Below, piece after piece: positions 30,958 through 39,193 of a stretch of DNA of 64,000 nt. The notes below the pieces were generated by a model. It did not search any database. It saw only the letters and a list, made by a program, of their open reading frames with translations, and had not been told where the DNA came from. The position numbers were made by a program, and so were the translations under genes. Source of the DNA: Clostridiales bacterium (lineage in GTDB: Bacteria > Bacillota > Clostridia > Oscillospirales > CAG-272); assembly GCA_022793655.1 (NCBI GenBank), contig JAAWDG010000017.1, positions 109,791 to 173,790 on the forward strand, given 5' to 3'. Each line of letters starts with the position of its first letter. Within the stretch, counting starts at the first letter, position 1.

Positions 30958-32890
30958 GTGTTATAAGAAAGCTCGAGAATATTCTTAAGTCGGATGAATT
31001 AATAAACTCAACTCTTTGCTCTTGCGAAGCAGAAATTTGAACGCTGAAAAAACGACTACGGTCAAACCCCACGCTTGCTAAATACATTTGTTTTATCATT
31101 TGCGGATCTTCTATTTGATCGAGTTTTTCTTCATATTGCTCGTCATATACGATAACAGAATTAATCCCCGCAAGGTATACGTCTACATTATCTTTGCTTG
31201 GCAGCATACCAGTTACTTTATTCAGCGCATTTTGGGTTAAGAACTGCACGCATTCCTCAAAATCCTCATGCAGATAAATAGGAAATTCGTAATTATCATA
31301 CCAAAAAGACAAGATTACCGGACCACGGTCTTCAGCCATGATGCGTCCGCCGCATGCTTTTTTATAGAGCTCTTTGAATGTTTGCACTTTGTCCTCTGCT
31401 GCTAACAAAAAACTTTCATATTCATAAGAACCCTGATGATAGGTAAGCCCTTGTGCGTCTATTTCCTCTAACTTATCAAAACTCTGCCAATAGGCCTCGG
31501 TTATCTCTTCGCCGTTGAAAAGAGCCGCAAAGTATTTTTCGGCATGCTGCGTCTCTTGAATACGCACATCTTTACATATCGATAAACCAGACTTCAGCTT
31601 ATAGACAACGCGAAAATAATAACCGCCATTATACGTATAGTTATTGAACGATGTGCTGCTTTTTTGTTCGGCCGTTGCATATTTCACCAATTTATTGATA
31701 TTATCGATACTCTCCTCGGCGGTAAACTCAACCCCTGGCCCCCACAAATTAACCTGAGCAGACTTTACCTCGTCGATTTCAGGAATATAGTCATCGATCT
31801 TAAACGGGTCAACCGCCAAGACCAAAAAACAGACTGTAAATGAAACCGCGTAAATGCAAAATCCCTTAAAATGATGAAAGAACGCTCTGGTATTTTTGGT
31901 AAACAGCACGTTGAGCAGCATAAACGAAAGAAAACCGCCCAGAAAAAAGCCAACAGCCAGCCACAGTGTATCCTCTAACACAGCAAAGAGCGCGCCTACC
32001 GCCAGTGTTGCCGGCAAGAGCAGCAAATATTTCACGACCGAAGCAACCCGGTCAAAAACAAACGGCTGTCCTGCTTTTGCATGATTGCGCTTTTTAAAAA
32101 TCAATCCGGCAAACACGATGAGCAAAACAGATACCAGCAGATACACAATTACTTCAATAAAGCCAAGCGGCTTTTCAAGGCATTCTATCATTCGTATAGC
32201 CGGCGATAACAGCTTGTTAAAATCCCATGAAAAATAATAGGTTAAATCAGTATTCACATAAAAAACATCTACAGCTGACAACATAAGCGCCCAGGTGGCC
32301 GGCAGATAGAATACGGCCACGCCGGTCATAACAAACTGCATGCTGCTCATACCGCACACCATGCCAATAAACAAGGTCAGCGCATAAAAAAGCAAAAACC
32401 ACATGACGCCCATGCCCGCATAGGATAAATAAGCCGGGAAATAGCCGGCATACCCCTTGGCCGCTAACACAAGCAGTTGAACCAAAGAAGCTACAATAAA
32501 CGAAGCGGCATAGCAAAAAGCTCCCGCTGAAAAATGAATGGCCAACTGTTTTTCGCGGCGCACCGGCAGCGAGCCAAACAAAACAGCGCTGGTGCGGTTC
32601 ATTAAATAACGGCTGACTGAACAAGCAGCAAACACGCCCATCATAGCTGAAAGGATCACCGCCGCATAGCCAACACCTTTCACTACATCGGCACCATATG
32701 CCTGCACAGCGTTTACATAGTCCTGATAATCACTGAAATTAACAGGGTAAAGCACATCTTGCCCTAACGAAATCATAGTGCATAACGGTATGGCTAACAA
32801 AAAGATAATCATAAACAAAAGAAGCATGGGAAAATTGCGTTTTACCTGATTAAACAGTAAGTTTTTATCAGAAATTCTCGGTAACTTCAT
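30950..32890 (-). CDS. ABC transporter permease-like membrane protein
   Basis: A 646-residue membrane protein with about ten hydrophobic segments in the first 390 residues and a soluble C-terminal region (about 395-646) without recognised motifs. It is encoded with an ABC ATPase and a GntR/YtrA regulator, so it should be the permease of that system. The arrangement resembles the cell-wall-antibiotic-responsive Ytr/Bcr systems, but I do not recognise the family of the soluble domain. The ATG at 32890 is nine bases after GGAGG; the ATG at 32899 touches it. The gene overlaps the ATPase gene by 23 bases and ends in a palindromic repeat. Confidence 0.75.
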   Translation of the reverse strand: MKLPRISDKNLLFNQVKRNFPMLLLFMIIFLLAIPLCTMISLGQDVLYPVNFSDYQDYVNAVQAYGADVVKGVGYAAVILSAMMGVFAACSVSRYLMNRTSAVLFGSLPVRREKQLAIHFSAGAFCYAASFIVASLVQLLVLAAKGYAGYFPAYLSYAGMGVMWFLLFYALTLFIGMVCGMSSMQFVMTGVAVFYLPATWALMLSAVDVFYVNTDLTYYFSWDFNKLLSPAIRMIECLEKPLGFIEVIVYLLVSVLLIVFAGLIFKKRNHAKAGQPFVFDRVASVVKYLLLLPATLAVGALFAVLEDTLWLAVGFFLGGFLSFMLLNVLFTKNTRAFFHHFKGFCIYAVSFTVCFLVLAVDPFKIDDYIPEIDEVKSAQVNLWGPGVEFTAEESIDNINKLVKYATAEQKSSTSFNNYTYNGGYYFRVVYKLKSGLSICKDVRIQETQHAEKYFAALFNGEEITEAYWQSFDKLEEIDAQGLTYHQGSYEYESFLLAAEDKVQTFKELYKKACGGRIMAEDRGPVILSFWYDNYEFPIYLHEDFEECVQFLTQNALNKVTGMLPSKDNVDVYLAGINSVIVYDEQYEEKLDQIEDPQMIKQMYLASVGFDRSRFFSVQISASQEQRVEFINSSDLRIFSSFLITQE

Positions 32891-33755
32891 AGCCTGCATC
32901 CTCCATTTCTGTAATAAAGATTTCTTCTAACGTTAAAGGAATAATCTCAAAAAATTTGGGATTCATCATCGCAAAATAGTTTTCAATCTCGCTCTTTGCA
33001 CCCTTTATAATCATGGTGGAAAGACTGCCGCGATCCTCACGTCTGACAACCTTCAAGCCCGAAAGAGAAGCACCCGCCGGAAGAACCGTTTGTATTTTAT
33101 GAACCTCTGTCTTTGCTTCATATATATCTTTATCCAGCACTGTTTTTCCTTTATGCAAAAGTGCGATATGATCACAAATATCCTCTAACTCACGCAAATT
33201 GTGCGAAGCAATGATAACCGTAAGCCCACGGTCGGCCACCTCGCTCATCAAAATTGCTTTTACCGATTGGCGAATAACGGGATCAAGCCCGTCAAAGGTC
33301 TCATCACAAAGCAAATAGCGAGTGTCACACGATAGTGCTAAAATAATAGAAGCTTGTTTCATCATTCCTTTTGAAAATGTATTAATTTTGCGGTCTACCA
33401 TAAGACCAAACTTTTTAGCTAACGCATAAAAGCGCTCATAGACAAAGCCTTTATACACGCTGGCATAAAACTGAGCCATATCCTCCATAGTGCAATGCGG
33501 AAAATAATATTGCTCATCAGATAAATAAACAAGCTGACTTTTCACCTCGTCATTTTCATATACCGGACGTGCATCATAAGAAATCTCACCGCTTTTTGGC
33601 TTAAACACACCACACATGGCACGCAGCAGCGTGCTTTTGCCCGAGCCGTTCGAACCAATCAGGCCGCACACCGAACCATCCACAATGGTTAAGGACACCT
33701 TGTCTAATGCCTTAAAGGTACCATAATCTAAACTTACTTCTTTTATTTCAATCAT
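32868..33755 (-). CDS. ABC transporter ATP-binding protein, YtrB-like
   Basis: A 295-residue ATPase with Walker A GLIGSNGSGKSTLL (near 40), a Q-loop (LVYLSDEQYYF), a signature that reads NTFSKGMMKQASIILAL (LSGGQ replaced by FSKGM), Walker B YLLCDETFDGLDP and the switch histidine in IIASHNLRELED. The FSKGM-type signature is common in YtrB/BcrA-like transporters. The residues after about 215 form an extra domain. The ATG at 33755 overlaps the regulator's stop (ATGA) and has GGAGGG seven bases upstream. Confidence 0.9.
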   Translation of the reverse strand: MIEIKEVSLDYGTFKALDKVSLTIVDGSVCGLIGSNGSGKSTLLRAMCGVFKPKSGEISYDARPVYENDEVKSQLVYLSDEQYYFPHCTMEDMAQFYASVYKGFVYERFYALAKKFGLMVDRKINTFSKGMMKQASIILALSCDTRYLLCDETFDGLDPVIRQSVKAILMSEVADRGLTVIIASHNLRELEDICDHIALLHKGKTVLDKDIYEAKTEVHKIQTVLPAGASLSGLKVVRREDRGSLSTMIIKGAKSEIENYFAMMNPKFFEIIPLTLEEIFITEMEDAGYEVTENF

Positions 33756-34129
33756 TGTATATCCCTCCATGCCAAATCCATAACTACCTTGACCTCGGCC
33801 GGATCACAGCCAAGCTCTTTTAGTTCTTTTAACAAACTTGCAAGCCGTTCAATTAATTCATTTTTTCTGGAGTCAATGACTCTTTGCGTATTATCCGAAA
33901 CAAAGCTGCCTCTGGCAGGCAATGAATAAATAACGCCCTCCGCCTCTAAGGCTGCATACGCCCGCTGAATTGTATTGGGATTAATCGCTAATTCGGACGC
34001 CAATGAACGCACCGAAGGCATTGGATCATCTGCTTTTAGCTCTTTGCTGTATATGAGCGATTTCACACGCTGAATTAACTGCTCATAAATCGGCACTCTG
34101 CTTCTTGGATCCACAATAATGAGTGACAA
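33752..34129 (-). CDS. GntR-family regulator, YtrA subfamily
   Basis: A 125-residue regulator with an N-terminal winged helix (RVPIYEQLIQRVKSLI, then MPSVRSLASELAINPNTIQRAYAALEAEG) and the short two-helix C-terminus that defines the YtrA subfamily, which has no large ligand domain. Such proteins usually repress their own ABC operon, as placed here. The likely operator is the doubled GTATTAGTA (34158-34175) between the -10 box and the start codon. CGGAGG precedes the ATG. Confidence 0.9.
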   Translation of the reverse strand: MSLIIVDPRSRVPIYEQLIQRVKSLIYSKELKADDPMPSVRSLASELAINPNTIQRAYAALEAEGVIYSLPARGSFVSDNTQRVIDSRKNELIERLASLLKELKELGCDPAEVKVVMDLAWRDIQ

Positions 34130-34157
34130 AGCATTTTTCCTCCGTTCTGTTCTAAAC

Positions 34158-34176
34158 GTATTAGTAGTATTAGTAC
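34158..34176 (-). promoter_or_regulatory. probable GntR operator
   Basis: Two adjacent copies of GTATTAGTA (plus-strand reading, 34158-34166 and 34167-34175) just downstream of the -10 box. The TACTAATAC core is like the sites bound by YtrA-type regulators, as far as I recall them. Confidence 0.5.
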
Positions 34177-34183
34177 AGTTGAT

Positions 34184-34212
34184 ATCTTAGCATGCATGGT
34201 TTATTTTGTCAA
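34184..34212 (-). promoter_or_regulatory. promoter of the GntR-ABC operon
   Basis: On the minus strand: TTGACA (34212-34207), 17 bases, TAAGAT (34189-34184). Confidence 0.75.
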
Positions 34213-34274
34213 GCATTATTTTTAATTTTCTTTAAAACAAAACCCATTTTATCCATGTTCTTTCGGTCTCAAAC

Positions 34275-34303
34275 TTGATTGAAGACCGGGTTTGTGCTAT
34301 AAT
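34275..34303 (+). promoter_or_regulatory. promoter of the apgM operon
   Basis: TTGATT (34275-34280), 17 bases, TATAAT (34298-34303). Transcription should start near 34310, inside the first palindrome, leaving a leader of about 240 bases. Confidence 0.7.
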
Positions 34304-34508
34304 ATAAGAATAAACCTGGCGGTTTATTCTTAGAAAGTTTTCCTTTTCGCTTTCCAAGCGAAATTTCGGCCAAGCCGAAATCGGTAAACTTTTAGATTAC
34401 TAAAATTTCCATGATACCATAAGAATAAACCTGGCGGTTTATTCTTAGAAAGTTTAAGCCAAGCCGAAAATGTCTGGCTTTCGGCTTCGACGGAACGTCG
34501 TATTTTTT
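34304..34508 (+). promoter_or_regulatory. hairpin-rich leader of apgM with a 37-base direct repeat
   Basis: Identical 37-base copies (34304-34340 and 34419-34455) each hold the palindrome AAGAATAAACC-TGGC-GGTTTATTCTT and AGAAAGTTT. After copy 1, an outer stem AAAGTTT/AAACTTT (34334-34340 with 34386-34392) encloses two hairpins, TTTCGCTT/AAGCGAAA (34345-34363) and TTTCGGC/GCCGAAA (34364-34380), a three-way junction. After copy 2 come AAGCCGAAA/TTTCGGCTT (34461-34487) and CGACG/CGTCG (34488-34500) followed by TATTTTTT, possibly a weak terminator. No known riboswitch or T-box consensus was seen. Confidence 0.6.
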
Positions 34509-34549
34509 ATGATAAGTGAAAGCAACAAAGAAAGTAAGGAGATTTTGCC

Positions 34550-35758
34550 ATGAAATATTTAGTTGTGCTCTGCGATGGAATGGCTGATTATAAAATTGAT
34601 GCATTAGGCAATCGGACGCCCATGGAAGCCGCTGTAAAACCCACAACCGACGCGCTCGCGAAAAAGGCCTTAGTCGGGACGGTTTCCAACGTACCAGAAG
34701 GAATGACGCCAGAAAGCGACACGGCAAACATTGCTGTTCTTTCTTATGACCCGAAGGTCTATTCCAAAGGCAGAGCGCCTTTAGAGGCAGTGAGCATGGG
34801 CCTTACCATGACCGACACCATGACAGCTTATCGGGCTAATTTGGTTACCCTCTCCGAAGCAGAAGAACGGTATGAGGACAAAATCATGTTAGATCACTCG
34901 GCCGATGAAATCAGCACCAAGGAAGCCGATGAACTTATCCAAGCGATTGAAAAACATTTTGGCAATGACCTGCGTCATTTTTACACAGGCGTCAGCTATC
35001 GTCACTGTCTTTTGTGGGACAAAGCGCCGGCCGCCTATGATTTTGCACGTCCGCACGATATTTTGGGACAATGCATTCAAACTTATCTCCCTATGGGCCA
35101 AGAAGGGGCGCCCTATCTTGCCTTGATGGAAGAAAGCTATCAAATTTTAAATCATCATCCCGTAAACGAAGCGCGCAGAGCAAAAGGGCTAAAGCCCGCC
35201 AACTCCCTATGGTTATGGAGTCCTGGGCAAAATCCTTCTTTACCCAATTTTAAGGACAAATGGGGCTTAGACGGCGCAGTAATCTCGGCCGTTGATTTAA
35301 TCAAAGGCATTGGTATATGCGCGGGACTTGAATCCATTGACGTTGACGGGGCCACCGGCAACGTGCATACTAATTACGAAGGAAAAGCGGCCGCGGCGAT
35401 TGACGCCTTTAAACGGGGCAAGGATTTTGTCTACATTCATGTTGAAGCGCCCGACGAATGCGGCCACCGTGCTGAAATCGAAAACAAAGTTTTGTCGATT
35501 GAACTCATTGATAAAAAAATCACCAAGCCCTGCTTCGACTATTTGCAGCGCACAGGCGAACCTTTTCGCATCATGATTCTGCCTGATCATCCTACGCCCA
35601 TTGTCATGCGCACTCACTCGATGGATCCTGTTCCCTTTTTAATCTATTTTTCTGATCGAGATTTTGACGGCGTTGACACCTTTACAGAAGCTACCGCCGA
35701 GGCAAAAGGATTTTATATTCCTCGCGGTGAACAACTGCTCAAGCAAATGATTAAATAA
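34550..35758 (+). CDS. apgM: archaeal-type phosphoglycerate mutase / putative homoserine kinase
   Basis: A 402-residue metalloenzyme of the alkaline phosphatase superfamily. MKYLVVLCDGMADY provides the first metal aspartate, PESDTANIAVLSYDP the nucleophile serine, and HVEAPDECGHRAE, DHPTP and RTHSMDPVPF further metal ligands. The family (COG3635) contains cofactor-independent phosphoglycerate mutases and a close subgroup proposed to be homoserine kinases. The presence of thrC in the same co-directional gene run favours the second role, but the two cannot be told apart by eye. AAGGAGATTTTGCC precedes the ATG. A long structured leader lies upstream. Confidence 0.85.
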   Translation: MKYLVVLCDGMADYKIDALGNRTPMEAAVKPTTDALAKKALVGTVSNVPEGMTPESDTANIAVLSYDPKVYSKGRAPLEAVSMGLTMTDTMTAYRANLVTLSEAEERYEDKIMLDHSADEISTKEADELIQAIEKHFGNDLRHFYTGVSYRHCLLWDKAPAAYDFARPHDILGQCIQTYLPMGQEGAPYLALMEESYQILNHHPVNEARRAKGLKPANSLWLWSPGQNPSLPNFKDKWGLDGAVISAVDLIKGIGICAGLESIDVDGATGNVHTNYEGKAAAAIDAFKRGKDFVYIHVEAPDECGHRAEIENKVLSIELIDKKITKPCFDYLQRTGEPFRIMILPDHPTPIVMRTHSMDPVPFLIYFSDRDFDGVDTFTEATAEAKGFYIPRGEQLLKQMIK

Positions 35759-35783
35759 TTCAAAAACGTAAGCAGCAAAAGAA

Positions 35784-35806
35784 AACCGCCGCCTTAGCGG
35801 CGCGGA
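35784..35806 (+). other. GC-rich hairpin between apgM and lepB
   Basis: CCGCCGC-CTTA-GCGGCGCGG forms a compact GC stem 30 bases after apgM, with no T-run behind it. It may modulate read-through or mRNA decay; its right flank carries the GGAAAGG ribosome site of lepB. Confidence 0.4.
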
Positions 35807-35811
35807 AAGGC

Positions 35812-36459
35812 ATGGTAATAAATAAAAAAATGAAACAGCCAACCAGTTTAAAAATTACAAGATCGGTGTTTGAATGGGCAGAGACTTTCGTTGTGTCTCT
35901 TTGCGTTGTTATTGTAATCATGACGCTGTTTGTCAGACATTCGCCCGTCAACGGCCACTCCATGTATCCCACTCTGCAAGGCACTGCAGTGACTGCACTT
36001 GATGAGTTTGCCGCGCCGAAAGGTCAAAATGATATCTTATTAATCTCTAATTTATTCTACAAGCCGCAAAGCGGTGATATTGTCGTTACCCAGTCCAATT
36101 TCGATATGAGCGAGCCTTTGGTGAAACGGGTTATTGCCATCGGCGGTCAAACACTGAAAATCGATTTTTACACCTGGGAGGTCTGGGTTGACGGTGAACT
36201 TCTTTCCGAAGACTATATCAATCACGAAGAAGGCACTTGGATGCGAGAAGACAATTTCGTCGAAGTCATGTCGGGCTGTGATCGAACCGATGACGGCGGC
36301 TATGTGATTCCAGAAGGAAGCATTTTCTGCATGGGCGATAATCGAAATCACTCGTCAGACAGCCGTTTTGCCGGTGTAGGGCTTATTGATGAACGCTATG
36401 TCGTCGGCAAGGTTATTTTCCGTATTTATCCATTTAACCGGATTGGAATGGTGAAATAA
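35812..36459 (+). CDS. lepB: signal peptidase I
   Basis: A 215-residue membrane-anchored serine protease that cleaves Sec/Tat signal peptides outside the membrane. One N-terminal hydrophobic helix (about residues 28-45) is followed by the nucleophile serine in NGHSMYPTL, the catalytic lysine in PLVKRVIAIGG and the late signature CMGDNRNHSSDSR. The ATG at 35812 lies next to GCGGAAAGG; an internal ATG at 35830 has no ribosome site. lepB-rbgA-rnhB-yraN is a conserved Firmicute cluster, normally headed by rplS, which is missing here. Confidence 0.95.
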   Translation: MVINKKMKQPTSLKITRSVFEWAETFVVSLCVVIVIMTLFVRHSPVNGHSMYPTLQGTAVTALDEFAAPKGQNDILLISNLFYKPQSGDIVVTQSNFDMSEPLVKRVIAIGGQTLKIDFYTWEVWVDGELLSEDYINHEEGTWMREDNFVEVMSGCDRTDDGGYVIPEGSIFCMGDNRNHSSDSRFAGVGLIDERYVVGKVIFRIYPFNRIGMVK

Positions 36460-37340
36460 TGCCTTCTCCTATCATTCAATGGTTCCCTGGCCATATGGCC
36501 AAAACCAGACGTATCATGACCGAATGCCTGCCGCAAGTAGATGTTGTGATTGAACTGCTTGACGCCCGCATTCCGATTAGTTCCCGTAACCCCGAAATTC
36601 AAAAGCTCGTCAGCGGCAAACCGCTGCTCACGCTGCTCACCAAATCTTCCCTTTCAGATCCGGCCGTTAATCGTCAATGGGAGGAATATTTCGCAAAGCA
36701 CCATGAAAAGGCGCTCTTTATTGACAGCATCACCGGCTTTGGCCTTGACAAAATGCTCGCGGCGATCAGAAACCTCTTACAGGATAAATCCGCCCGCTAT
36801 GAAGAAAAAGGAATGGCTGGCCGAAGCTTAAAAGCCATGGTAGTCGGCATACCTAACGCCGGAAAAAGTTCACTGATTAACAAACTTTGCGGCGCAAAAA
36901 AAGCGAAAGTAGAAGATCGGCCGGGTGTTACGCTGAATAAACAGTGGGTCAAGACCACGATTGGTCTCGAACTTTTGGATATGCCGGGTGTGCTCTGGCC
37001 CAAATTTGAAGACCAGACTGTGGGAGAACATTTGGCTATGACCGGCGCGATTAAAGACCAGATTATTGATATTGAAACGCTGGCCATCAAGCTGACGGGC
37101 CTCTTGCGTCAGCTCTATCCCGCACTGCTCTATCAACGTTATAAAATCAATGAAGCAGAAATCGACGCTGACCTGCAAGATTATGAAATCTTTGAATTAA
37201 TCGGCAAGAAACGCGGTTTTCTGTTGTCTGGTGGAATCATTAACGAAGAACGAACGGCGGTCATGCTATTGGATGAATTCCGTTCTGCTAAAATCGGTAA
37301 CATATCGTTGGAGGCACCTAATGCTGACTTTTTCGCTTGA
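36459..37340 (+). CDS. rbgA: ribosome biogenesis GTPase YlqF/RbgA
   Basis: A circularly permuted GTPase needed for late 50S assembly, 293 residues. Motif order is G4-G5-G1-G2-G3 as in the family: G1 is GIPNAGKSS (130-138), G3 is DMPG (174-177), and the start IQWFPGHMAKTRR is a family hallmark. The G4 motif, expected as NKxD, reads TKSS (61-64), so the aspartate that recognises guanine and the leading asparagine are both lost. The rest, including the C-terminal RNA-binding ANTAR-like domain, looks intact. It shares one base with lepB and overlaps rnhB by 20 bases. Confidence 0.93.
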   Translation: MPSPIIQWFPGHMAKTRRIMTECLPQVDVVIELLDARIPISSRNPEIQKLVSGKPLLTLLTKSSLSDPAVNRQWEEYFAKHHEKALFIDSITGFGLDKMLAAIRNLLQDKSARYEEKGMAGRSLKAMVVGIPNAGKSSLINKLCGAKKAKVEDRPGVTLNKQWVKTTIGLELLDMPGVLWPKFEDQTVGEHLAMTGAIKDQIIDIETLAIKLTGLLRQLYPALLYQRYKINEAEIDADLQDYEIFELIGKKRGFLLSGGIINEERTAVMLLDEFRSAKIGNISLEAPNADFFA

Positions 37341-37920
37341 AGAAACATACCATGAGCAAGGCTATTCGGTTATTTGCGGCACCGATGAAGCAGGCCGCGG
37401 GCCACTGGCTGGTCCTGTTTTTGCTGCAGCCGTCATTCTGCCTGAGCATACTCTCATTGAAGGGCTGAACGATTCAAAAAAATGTTCCGCCAAAAAACGA
37501 GAAACTCTGTTTCAGCAAATTACCGAAACGGCGTTGGCTTTTTCGATTCAGTATGCCGATGTAGAAGAGATCGACCGACTCAACATTTTGAATGCTTCCC
37601 AGCTTGCGATGAACCGAGCCGTCGATGCACTAACAATAAAACCAAACCTCGTACTTGTCGACGGCAACATTGCGCGTGGATTTACCACAAAAACAGTGAC
37701 CGTGATAAAAGGCGATGCAATCAGCCCGAATATAGCGGCCGCTTCCATTTTAGCGAAAGTCGCGCGTGACCGTTATTGCCTACAGATGGATAAGGACTAT
37801 CCGGCTTATCATTTTGCCGCCCACAAGGGGTATCCAACCAAAGAGCATATGGAAATTGTCAGAAAAATCGGTCCCTGCCCAGCACACCGAAAAACCTTTT
37901 TGAAATTCTTAAATAAATGA
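37321..37920 (+). CDS. rnhB: ribonuclease HII
   Basis: RnhB removes ribonucleotides and RNA primers from DNA. The 199-residue protein has the catalytic GTDEAGRGPLAGPVFAA (Asp and Glu) near residue 20, the LNDSKK block, and later aspartates in VLVDGN and AKVARDRY. The ATG at 37321 follows TTGGAGGCACC within the end of rbgA. An open frame continues further upstream only because it overlaps rbgA. The stop overlaps yraN (ATGA). Confidence 0.95.
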   Translation: MLTFSLEETYHEQGYSVICGTDEAGRGPLAGPVFAAAVILPEHTLIEGLNDSKKCSAKKRETLFQQITETALAFSIQYADVEEIDRLNILNASQLAMNRAVDALTIKPNLVLVDGNIARGFTTKTVTVIKGDAISPNIAAASILAKVARDRYCLQMDKDYPAYHFAAHKGYPTKEHMEIVRKIGPCPAHRKTFLKFLNK

Positions 37921-38312
37921 AAAAGACAACCAAGAAAACAGGTGATTTAGGAGAAGAAATCGCTTGTCGTTACTTGCAGGAAAAGGGTTACACAATCATC
38001 GTTCGCAATTACCGAACCGACCATGGCGAGCTTGACATAATCGCCGAAAACAAAGAATACATTATTTTTGTTGAAGTCAAAACCAGAAATTTTTCAAAAA
38101 GCAAACGATATGGCCGACCCGCAGACGCAGTGAACTGGAAAAAGCGAGAACACCTTCTCTATTCAATATTCACCTATCTGCATGCATTTCCATCTGACAA
38201 AAAGCAGCGGATCGACATTATCGAAATCTATAAAAAAGAAGATATCGACGGCCATTTTAAGGAAGTAAAAATAAACCATATTGAAAATGCATTTGGAGCA
38301 AACAGATCATGA
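37917..38312 (+). CDS. yraN: YraN family (UPF0102) nuclease-like protein
   Basis: A 131-residue protein with a restriction-endonuclease-like core: GDLGEEIACRYLQEKGY, then HGELDIIAENKEYIIFVEVKTR, which has the D-(E)xK arrangement of metal-dependent nucleases. Its cellular role is unclear, although related proteins can cleave branched DNA. It follows rnhB with a 4-base overlap, as in many Firmicutes, and overlaps the dipeptidase gene in the same way. Confidence 0.9.
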   Translation: MKKTTKKTGDLGEEIACRYLQEKGYTIIVRNYRTDHGELDIIAENKEYIIFVEVKTRNFSKSKRYGRPADAVNWKKREHLLYSIFTYLHAFPSDKKQRIDIIEIYKKEDIDGHFKEVKINHIENAFGANRS

Positions 38313-39181
38313 CTCTTCCTTATTTTGATTTACACTGCGACACTCTTTATGAGCGTTATAAACATCCCGAAAAACCAACTCAGCTAAGTCCTGACGGATT
38401 ATTCTATCAACCATATCGCCAAGTGTTTGCGATTTGGAGTGAACACGGCCTTTCTTCCGACGAGGCCTTTGACCAGTTTATGCACATCAAAGCACAGGCG
38501 AAGGTACCAGAAGGCTCGCTTTTAGCGGTCGAAGGGGGCGCTCTCTTGGGGCAGAAAATAAATCGTCTCAAATGCTTGGCCGACGAACAAATCAGAATCC
38601 TCACCCTCATGTGGAAAGACACCTGCGCACTCGGCGGCGCCTGGAACACCGACATAGGCTTGACCGATTTTGGCAAAGAAGTTGTGCTCGCCTGTCTTCC
38701 GCTTGGCATCATTCCGGATGTATCGCACGCCTCTGACCAAGCTTTTTACGACACCGCTTCTTTAACACCGCATTTTATTGCCACTCACTCAAATGCAAGA
38801 GCCGTTTGTGATCATCCCCGTAATCTAACCGATGATATGTTTACCATCATCAAAAATAATCATGGACTGGTTGGTATCAGCATGTGTCCCCATCATTTGG
38901 CGAAAGATGGTCACGCAGATCTCACCGATGTCCTTAGACACATCGAACACTATATGGCACTCGGCGGTGAAAACACTATCTGCTTTGGGTGTGATTTTGA
39001 CGGTATCGAAACAACCCCGAACGGTATTGACGGGCCGCAAGACCTTGAGCACATTGCCAATAAAATGCTCAAACTCGGCTATACGGAAAAACAAGTGCGC
39101 AACTTATTCTACGAAAATGCCCATCATTATTTTGAAAAATATGTACAAAACGCTTTTCAGGGCAGTAAGACAGATAAATAG
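38309..39181 (+). CDS. membrane dipeptidase (peptidase family M19)
   Basis: A 290-residue zinc peptidase related to renal dipeptidase. It begins FDLHCDTLYE (the metal-binding HxD), has LLAVEGG with the bridging glutamate, DVSHASDQAFYDT, ATHSNARAVCDHPRNLTD with two metal histidines, and CFGCDFDGIETTPNG near the C-terminus. Family members hydrolyse dipeptides, sometimes with D-residues. Overlap with yraN suggests coupling. Membrane anchoring is not evident in this bacterial form. Confidence 0.9.
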   Translation: MTLPYFDLHCDTLYERYKHPEKPTQLSPDGLFYQPYRQVFAIWSEHGLSSDEAFDQFMHIKAQAKVPEGSLLAVEGGALLGQKINRLKCLADEQIRILTLMWKDTCALGGAWNTDIGLTDFGKEVVLACLPLGIIPDVSHASDQAFYDTASLTPHFIATHSNARAVCDHPRNLTDDMFTIIKNNHGLVGISMCPHHLAKDGHADLTDVLRHIEHYMALGGENTICFGCDFDGIETTPNGIDGPQDLEHIANKMLKLGYTEKQVRNLFYENAHHYFEKYVQNAFQGSKTDK

Positions 39182-39193
39182 AAAGGATATACA

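Noticed and set aside
30889..34446. Transposon carrying the ABC operon between the palindromes
   Set aside because: No transposase, integrase or target-site duplication was found; kept only as an observation of flanking repeats.
34488..34508. Strong intrinsic terminator in the apgM leader
   Set aside because: The stem is only 5 bp with an interrupted T-run; listed only as a possible weak terminator within the leader.
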